Shown here: one piece after another, positions 59,505 through 64,000 of the stretch
How positions within the stretch are numbered: the first letter of the stretch is position 1
How the letters are laid out: every line of letters begins with the position of its first letter
Origin: Verrucomicrobiales bacterium
GTDB lineage: Bacteria; Verrucomicrobiota; Verrucomicrobiia; Verrucomicrobiales; DEV007
Assembly (NCBI GenBank): GCA_029212615.1
Contig: JARGPJ010000003.1
Coordinates: 372,001-436,000 of the forward strand
DNA: 64,000 bases
Direction of reading: 5' to 3'
Notes under the pieces: generated by a model
Database searches by the model: none
What the model was told of the DNA's origin: nothing
The model's input: only the letters and a program-made list of their open reading frames with translations
Made by a program: the position numbers and the translations under genes

Positions 59505-62327
59505 ATGGCTACGAAGAAAACCGCAAAGAAAACAGCTACCAAAAAGGCAGCAAAGAAGGCACCAGCACGTGCCAAGAAAATGGTCTACTTTTTCGGCGGC
59601 GAAAAAGCGGACGGCAACGGCACCCAGAAAGCTCTCCTCGGAGGCAAAGGTGCAAACCTCGCAGAGATGGCGCTCATCGGACTCCCCGTTCCGGCCGGCT
59701 TTACCATCACCACTGAAGTCTGCACTCACTATTACGAAAACGGACGCAAGTGGCCCGCCGATCTTCAAAGGCAGATCGAAGCGAACATCACCAAGACTGA
59801 GAAAGTCATGGGTGCCAAGTTCGGTGATCTCGAGAACCCCCTTCTCCTTTCCGTTCGTTCCGGAGCTCGTGAGTCGATGCCCGGCATGATGGACACGATC
59901 CTCAACCTCGGCATCAACGACAAAGTGGTTGCCGCACTCGCCGCGAAAGCGAACGACGAATCCTTCGCCTTCGACAGCTACCGCCGCTTCCTCCAGATGT
60001 ATGGCGAAGTCGTCATGGGAGTTGAGCAGAAAGCCAGCGAGCACCACGACCCTTTCGAGGCCATCCTCGACAAAGCGAAAGCCAAAGAAAAAGTTGAGAA
60101 CGACTCCGATATTTCGGTCGACGGACTCAAAGAAATTGTGGCTCAGTTCAAAAAACTGATCAAAGCCCGCACCGGCAAGGACTTCCCGCAGGACCCAATG
60201 GCTCAGCTTCAGGGCGCTGTCGATGCCGTCTTCTCCTCATGGCAGAATGATCGCGCCAAAGTCTACCGCCAGAAGTACGGCATCCCTGCTGAATGGGGCA
60301 CTGCAGTTAACGTTCAGGCGATGGTCTTCGGTAACACCGGAAAAACTTCCGGAACCGGCGTTGCCTTCACTCGCGACCCCGCTACCGGTGAAAACGTTTT
60401 CTACGGTGAGTATCTCGTCGACGCCCAGGGCGAAGACGTCGTCGCCGGTGTTCGTACACCAAAACAGGTCAAGGACATGGCGAAAGACCTTCCCAAGTCT
60501 CACAAGGAGCTCCTCAAGGTTCGTAAGATTCTTGAAGGTCACTTCAAAGACGTTCAAGACGTTGAGTTCACGATCGAAAAAGGCAAACTCTGGATGCTTC
60601 AGACTCGTAACGGCAAGCGGACTGGTTTCGCTGCGGTGAACATCGCAGTCGACATGGTAAACGAGAAGCTCATCACCAAAGAAGAAGCACTCAAGCGGAT
60701 TCCTGCGGATGACCTCAGCCACCTCCTCTCTCCGATCTTCGACGGAGCGAAAGAGAAGCAAGCCAAGGTTATCGGCAGCGGCCTCCCTGCCGGTCCCGGA
60801 GCCGCTTCCGGAAAAATTTACTTCACCGCGGAAGCTGCCGTTGCCGGCGCTGCCAAAGGTGACCCTGTAATCCTCGTCCGTAAGACCACTTCTCCTGAAG
60901 ACCTTCGCGGCATGATTGCTGCCGAAGGTATCCTCACAACTGAAGGTGGTGCATCTTCACACGCCGCACTTGTTGCCCGCCAAATGGGTAAGATCTGCGT
61001 CTGTGGTGCTCACGGCATGACGATTGACTACGCGAAAGGCACACTCTCCGGCGAAGGTGTTACCCTCAAGGAAGGCGACTTTCTTTCCATCAACGGTTTC
61101 GTTGGAAACATCTACGCAGGTGAACTTCCCACCGCTCCTTCACAGGTCATCCAGGCTCTCCTCGAGAACAAGGCGGCTGCGAAGAAGAGCCCGACTTACA
61201 AGAAGTTCACTCAGCTCATGACCTGGGCAGACCAGTATCGTAAGCTTGGTGTCCGCACCAACTCCGATACTCCCGGCCAGGTGACGAACGCGATCGCATT
61301 CGGTGCAGAGGGCATCGGCCTGACACGCACCGAGCACATGTTCTTCGAAGGCAACCGCATTGATGCCGTTCGCCAGATGATTCTTGCGGAAGACGAAGCC
61401 GGACGCGCCAAAGCGCTCAAGAAACTTCTTCCCTACCAGAAGAAGGACTTCACCGGCATCTTCGAAGTGCTTGATGGTCGCCCCGCGACGATCCGCCTTC
61501 TCGATCCACCCCTTCACGAATTCATCGGCACGATGACTCCGGCGCAGATCAGCGACCTTGCGAAGAAGATCAAAGTCACTCCGGCTTTCATCAAAAAGCG
61601 CATCGCTGACCTTCACGAAGAGAACCCGATGCTTGGTCACCGTGGTTGCCGTCTTGGAATCGTTTATCCTGAAATCACCAAGATGCAGGCAACCGCGATC
61701 CTCGAAGCTGCTGCTGAGGTTCAGAAGAAGGGTACCAAAGTGCTTCCAGAAATCATGGTCCCACTCGTCGCCTACGCCAAGGAGCTCGAACTCCAGAAGG
61801 CGGTCATCGACGAAGCCGCTGCTGAGGTCCGCCTCAAGTACGGTCTCAAAGCGAGCCAGCTCAAGTATCAGGTTGGCACCATGATCGAGATTCCACGTGC
61901 GGCACTGACCGCAAATGAAGTCGCCGAGCACGCTGCATTCTTCAGCTTTGGCACGAACGATCTCACGCAGACCGGTCTCGGTCTCAGCCGTGACGACTCA
62001 AGCTCATTCCTCCCTGCTTACCAGGACGCCGAGGTCATGAACAACAACCCGTTTGCTCAACTTGATCAAACCGGTGTTGGGCAGCTTGTCGAGATTGGTG
62101 TGGAAAAAGGACGCTCCTCCAAGCCGAACCTCAAGGTCGGTATCTGTGGTGAGCACGGCGGTGATCCTGAGTCCGTCAAGTTCTGCCACCGCACTGGATT
62201 GAACTACGTCAGCTGCAGCCCGTTCCGCATCCCGATTGCGAAACTCGCTGCTGCTCAAGCCGCCCTCGCAGACAAACCTGCGCCAAAGAAAAAGGCAGCC
62301 AAAAAGAAGACCGCTCGTAAGAAGTAA
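59505..62327 (+). CDS. ppdK: Pyruvate,phosphate dikinase with basic tails
   Basis: A 940-residue enzyme interconverting PEP and pyruvate with ATP/AMP and Pi/PPi. From residue 26 the ATP-grasp-like domain starts ([17 protein letters not shown]...[12 protein letters not shown]); the swivelling His domain has [19 protein letters not shown] (catalytic His486); the PEP/pyruvate barrel ends with [11 protein letters not shown] (active Cys881). Both ends are unusual: residues 2-25 are Lys/Ala/Thr-rich, histone-H1-like ([15 protein letters not shown]), and the last 17 residues again ([14 protein letters not shown]). Most dikinases lack these. With the PPi-dependent PFK it forms a PPi-saving glycolysis. 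ATG 59505. Confidence 0.95.
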   Translation: MATKKTAKKTATKKAAKKAPARAKKMVYFFGGEKADGNGTQKALLGGKGANLAEMALIGLPVPAGFTITTEVCTHYYENGRKWPADLQRQIEANITKTEKVMGAKFGDLENPLLLSVRSGARESMPGMMDTILNLGINDKVVAALAAKANDESFAFDSYRRFLQMYGEVVMGVEQKASEHHDPFEAILDKAKAKEKVENDSDISVDGLKEIVAQFKKLIKARTGKDFPQDPMAQLQGAVDAVFSSWQNDRAKVYRQKYGIPAEWGTAVNVQAMVFGNTGKTSGTGVAFTRDPATGENVFYGEYLVDAQGEDVVAGVRTPKQVKDMAKDLPKSHKELLKVRKILEGHFKDVQDVEFTIEKGKLWMLQTRNGKRTGFAAVNIAVDMVNEKLITKEEALKRIPADDLSHLLSPIFDGAKEKQAKVIGSGLPAGPGAASGKIYFTAEAAVAGAAKGDPVILVRKTTSPEDLRGMIAAEGILTTEGGASSHAALVARQMGKICVCGAHGMTIDYAKGTLSGEGVTLKEGDFLSINGFVGNIYAGELPTAPSQVIQALLENKAAAKKSPTYKKFTQLMTWADQYRKLGVRTNSDTPGQVTNAIAFGAEGIGLTRTEHMFFEGNRIDAVRQMILAEDEAGRAKALKKLLPYQKKDFTGIFEVLDGRPATIRLLDPPLHEFIGTMTPAQISDLAKKIKVTPAFIKKRIADLHEENPMLGHRGCRLGIVYPEITKMQATAILEAAAEVQKKGTKVLPEIMVPLVAYAKELELQKAVIDEAAAEVRLKYGLKASQLKYQVGTMIEIPRAALTANEVAEHAAFFSFGTNDLTQTGLGLSRDDSSSFLPAYQDAEVMNNNPFAQLDQTGVGQLVEIGVEKGRSSKPNLKVGICGEHGGDPESVKFCHRTGLNYVSCSPFRIPIAKLAAAQAALADKPAPKKKAAKKKTARKK

Positions 62328-62365
62328 TTCGACGACAGTCTGACGTTTTAAAACGTTTCAACGAA

Positions 62366-62397
62366 GGCGGCTCTGCGAAAGCGGAGCCGCCTTTTTT
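62366..62397 (+). terminator. Rho-independent terminator after ppdK
   Basis: GGCGGCTCTGC (62366-62376), GAAA tetraloop, GCGGAGCCGCC (62381-62391), then TTTTTT. A near-perfect GNRA-capped stem, one T-G wobble. Confidence 0.92.
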
Positions 62398-62443
62398 GTG
62401 CCCCCGCCGTTTTGCTGCCGGGACCTGAAAACCTTTCCAAAAC

Positions 62444-62485
62444 AAGGGTGCAAATGCACCCTTTCTGTGGATCAGTCTGTCCACA
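62444..62485 (+). promoter_or_regulatory. Two back-to-back inverted repeats before the phosphoesterase start
   Basis: First: AAGGGTGCA (62444-62452), AA, TGCACCCTT (62455-62463), perfect 9-base arms. Second: TGTGGA (62466-62471), 8 bases, TCCACA (62480-62485), ending exactly before ATG 62486. They may be an operator (first) and a start-sequestering hairpin (second). No ordinary ribosome-binding site is visible between them. Confidence 0.5.
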
Positions 62486-63475
62486 ATGACCCCATTAATG
62501 GAAAGCCTCGACAATGCCCCTGAAGAGAGCTTCAGCATCGTCGTCATTCCTGACACCCAAGCCTATCTCGGCCGCGGCACTGCGGCAACACCGGATAGCG
62601 ACGCCCCTGTCACCAACCCCTCGTTTGAATCCCACATCAACTGGATTAAGAGCCACCTCGAGCCCCAACGAATCGCTTTTGTCAGCCATGTCGGTGACCT
62701 CGTTGATCTCAATATTCCCTCCCAATGGGTCACCGCACGAGCGCTAATGAACCGCTTAAAAGGCTCCGTCCCCTTCGGGTTCTCCCCGGGGAATCGGGAC
62801 ATGCAGGACTCGGGTGACAGTTCACTGTTTCAATCCTGTTTTGGAGCTGATCAGTATCGCCATTTTCCCTGGTACGGTGACAGCTTTACATCCTCCCGCG
62901 AAGGCTTTTCGGGGAACAATGCCAACAGTTTTCAACTTTTCGAAAAGAGAGGCATCAAAGTTATTTTTCTACATCTCGAGTGCAACGCTCCCGACGATGT
63001 TGTCGACTGGGCCAACGAAATTCTTGCCGTTCACGGGGACCGCCTCGCCCTGATCACAACGCATATGGGCTGGGGCCCTCTTGAGCGCCCCCGAAGTTCT
63101 GACGACTATGTAACCGCGCCGAAAGGACGCATGACCTGGTGTAAAACTCACGGAAAGAAAGGTAACTCACCGCAACAACTTTGGGAGAAGTGCTATCGAA
63201 TTCATTCACATCTGTTTGCCGTATTTTCAGGAGATCAAATTCGGACAGAGGCCTTCCGCGCCGCAAGCACGGGCAGAAACGGGAATCTGATTCACGAAAT
63301 CACTCAGGACTATGGTAACACTCTGCTTCGCCTCTACCGCTTCCTCCCGGAGCAACAACGCGTCGACGCTTTTACGATAGACTCCCACACCACGTTTCTT
63401 TGCGGCGGGACTCCGCGCCACCCCGGCAAAGAGCAGCACCAATTTCAGATTCCCTGGTTACATTCGGACGATTGA
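62486..63475 (+). CDS. Metallophosphoesterase-like protein
   Basis: A 329-residue calcineurin-like phosphoesterase. Motifs are VVIPDTQAYL (metal-ligand Asp; Gln in place of His), HVGDLVDLN (Asp-x-Val-Asp), FGFSPGNRDMQ (GNHE variant with Arg) and ITTHMGWGP (His). No signal peptide is seen, so it is probably cytosolic, or secreted by an unusual route. A start at ATG 62498 is possible too. It follows ppdK behind a terminator, so it has its own promoter, with inverted repeats at the start. Substrate unknown. Confidence 0.8.
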   Translation: MTPLMESLDNAPEESFSIVVIPDTQAYLGRGTAATPDSDAPVTNPSFESHINWIKSHLEPQRIAFVSHVGDLVDLNIPSQWVTARALMNRLKGSVPFGFSPGNRDMQDSGDSSLFQSCFGADQYRHFPWYGDSFTSSREGFSGNNANSFQLFEKRGIKVIFLHLECNAPDDVVDWANEILAVHGDRLALITTHMGWGPLERPRSSDDYVTAPKGRMTWCKTHGKKGNSPQQLWEKCYRIHSHLFAVFSGDQIRTEAFRAASTGRNGNLIHEITQDYGNTLLRLYRFLPEQQRVDAFTIDSHTTFLCGGTPRHPGKEQHQFQIPWLHSDD

Positions 63476-63561
63476 AACATTCGCTTTGCTTCACCATGAA
63501 ATGAACATGTAGCCACGGCAGAAACCGGAATCTCAGACCTCAAGCACTCAAGCCAATCGCC

Positions 63562-64000
63562 TTAGCGTGTCGTGATCCGGAAGATCTCGCCAACAGCCGG
63601 TTTCCGATCCACAAGCTCCCCGGAAGCAGATTTCAAAGTAAGTATTTCGTCACCCGCAGTGAGGAGAACTAAATCATTCGAAGCGGGAGAAAGAGGCGAA
63701 ACAAGATCTACCTTCACAGGAAGCGGAACGGAACGGGACTCAAGACGAGGATTTCCGGAACTCCCCACTACCTCAAAGACATAGAGTTCTTTCAGTGGAT
63801 TTCGCGATTCAACGAGACGCCCGAAGGATCTCTTTTTGGTTTTTCCTGCAACAGGCGAGACGATGTAGCGTCCCCCGCTCACGACAACAGGAGCAGCCAG
63901 TCCCGGTGGCGTTTGAATTCGCTGCACTACTTTTCGAGCGATGAGATCAATCCAACTGACTCCTCCATCGGCCCCGGCATTCGCCATGAGAACAAAATCA
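63562..64000 (-). CDS. Partial beta-propeller-like protein, cut by the window's right edge
   Basis: Only the C-terminal 146 or so residues are in view; the frame stays open to base 64000. The visible part has repeated beta-strand blocks (VSWIDLIARKVVQRIQTPPG, PVVVSGGRYIVSPVAG, LVLLTAGDEILTLKSASGEL) typical of PQQ/WD40-like propeller repeats. The last block ends at ITTR. The N-terminus, any signal peptide and the full repeat count lie outside the window. Confidence 0.6.
   Translation of the reverse strand, partial: DFVLMANAGADGGVSWIDLIARKVVQRIQTPPGLAAPVVVSGGRYIVSPVAGKTKKRSFGRLVESRNPLKELYVFEVVGSSGNPRLESRSVPLPVKVDLVSPLSPASNDLVLLTAGDEILTLKSASGELVDRKPAVGEIFRITTR

Noticed and set aside
61140..61931. 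Minus-strand open frame of 263 codons
   Set aside because: Antisense to ppdK; no motif or start signal.

Overview
The window looks like chromosomal DNA of a member of the Verrucomicrobiota, probably near the Verrucomicrobiales. This rests on the combination of a PEP-CTERM protein built of autotransporter-associated beta-strand repeats, an exosortase, planctomycete-type c-type cytochromes (CxxCH followed by a PPEGK-like motif), a DUF6807 protein, pyrophosphate-linked glycolytic enzymes and a large exopolysaccharide locus. No rRNA, tRNA, CRISPR array, insertion sequence or transposase was seen.

Region 1 (87-14854, all minus strand) is a polysaccharide-building block transcribed leftwards. It holds nine glycosyltransferases (five GT4-type, four GT2-type), a Wzx-like flippase, a Wzy/ligase-like membrane protein, a SAM methyltransferase, a YdcF-like DUF218 protein and the decayed start of a sulfotransferase gene. 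Many genes overlap by ATGA or are only a few bases apart. The glycosyltransferase gene at 11742-12989 carries three short tandem-repeat tracts in loop-coding positions. A GbsR/MarR-type regulator with a dyad over its likely promoter (15077-15748), a TIM-barrel protein and a secreted protein of unknown function follow.

Region 2 (19112-33817) is the assembly and export half: a membrane-anchored helical-repeat protein, a Sel1-repeat protein, a WecA-type initiating sugar-phosphate transferase with an extra C-terminal domain, an outer-membrane beta-barrel, a small secreted Ig-like protein, a Wza-like SLBB export protein without lipobox, a Wzc-type tyrosine autokinase and a second Wzy-like protein. 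Converging on them are an exosortase with all three catalytic residues and a diverged paralogue of the helical-repeat protein. A probable exosortase substrate (PEP-CTERM protein) lies at 47343-50198. Together this resembles the exosortase/EPS/TPR (PrsT-like) association, in a variant form.

Region 3 (33329-45577) holds a small cytochrome c, a large secreted zinc metalloprotease coupled to an EF-hand esterase, a di-haem cytochrome, a Gld-type ABC exporter set (ATPase, permease, GldG-like, DUF4340), a SEDS glycosyltransferase (RodA/FtsW) and an OppF-like ABC protein in which every ATPase motif is damaged.

Region 4 (45690-64000) contains a lipoprotein, moaA and moaC (separated by the PEP-CTERM gene and a DUF6807 gene), a fumarylacetoacetate-hydrolase-family enzyme, a transglutaminase-like protein with a zinc-ribbon-like insert, a solo ZnuA-like metal-binding protein, a truncated haemoglobin, a cytochrome/LRR/Pro-Ala fusion, and the pair PPi-dependent phosphofructokinase and pyruvate,phosphate dikinase. 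The dikinase carries histone-like lysine-rich tails on both ends. A metallophosphoesterase preceded by two back-to-back inverted repeats and a partial gene at the right edge close the window.
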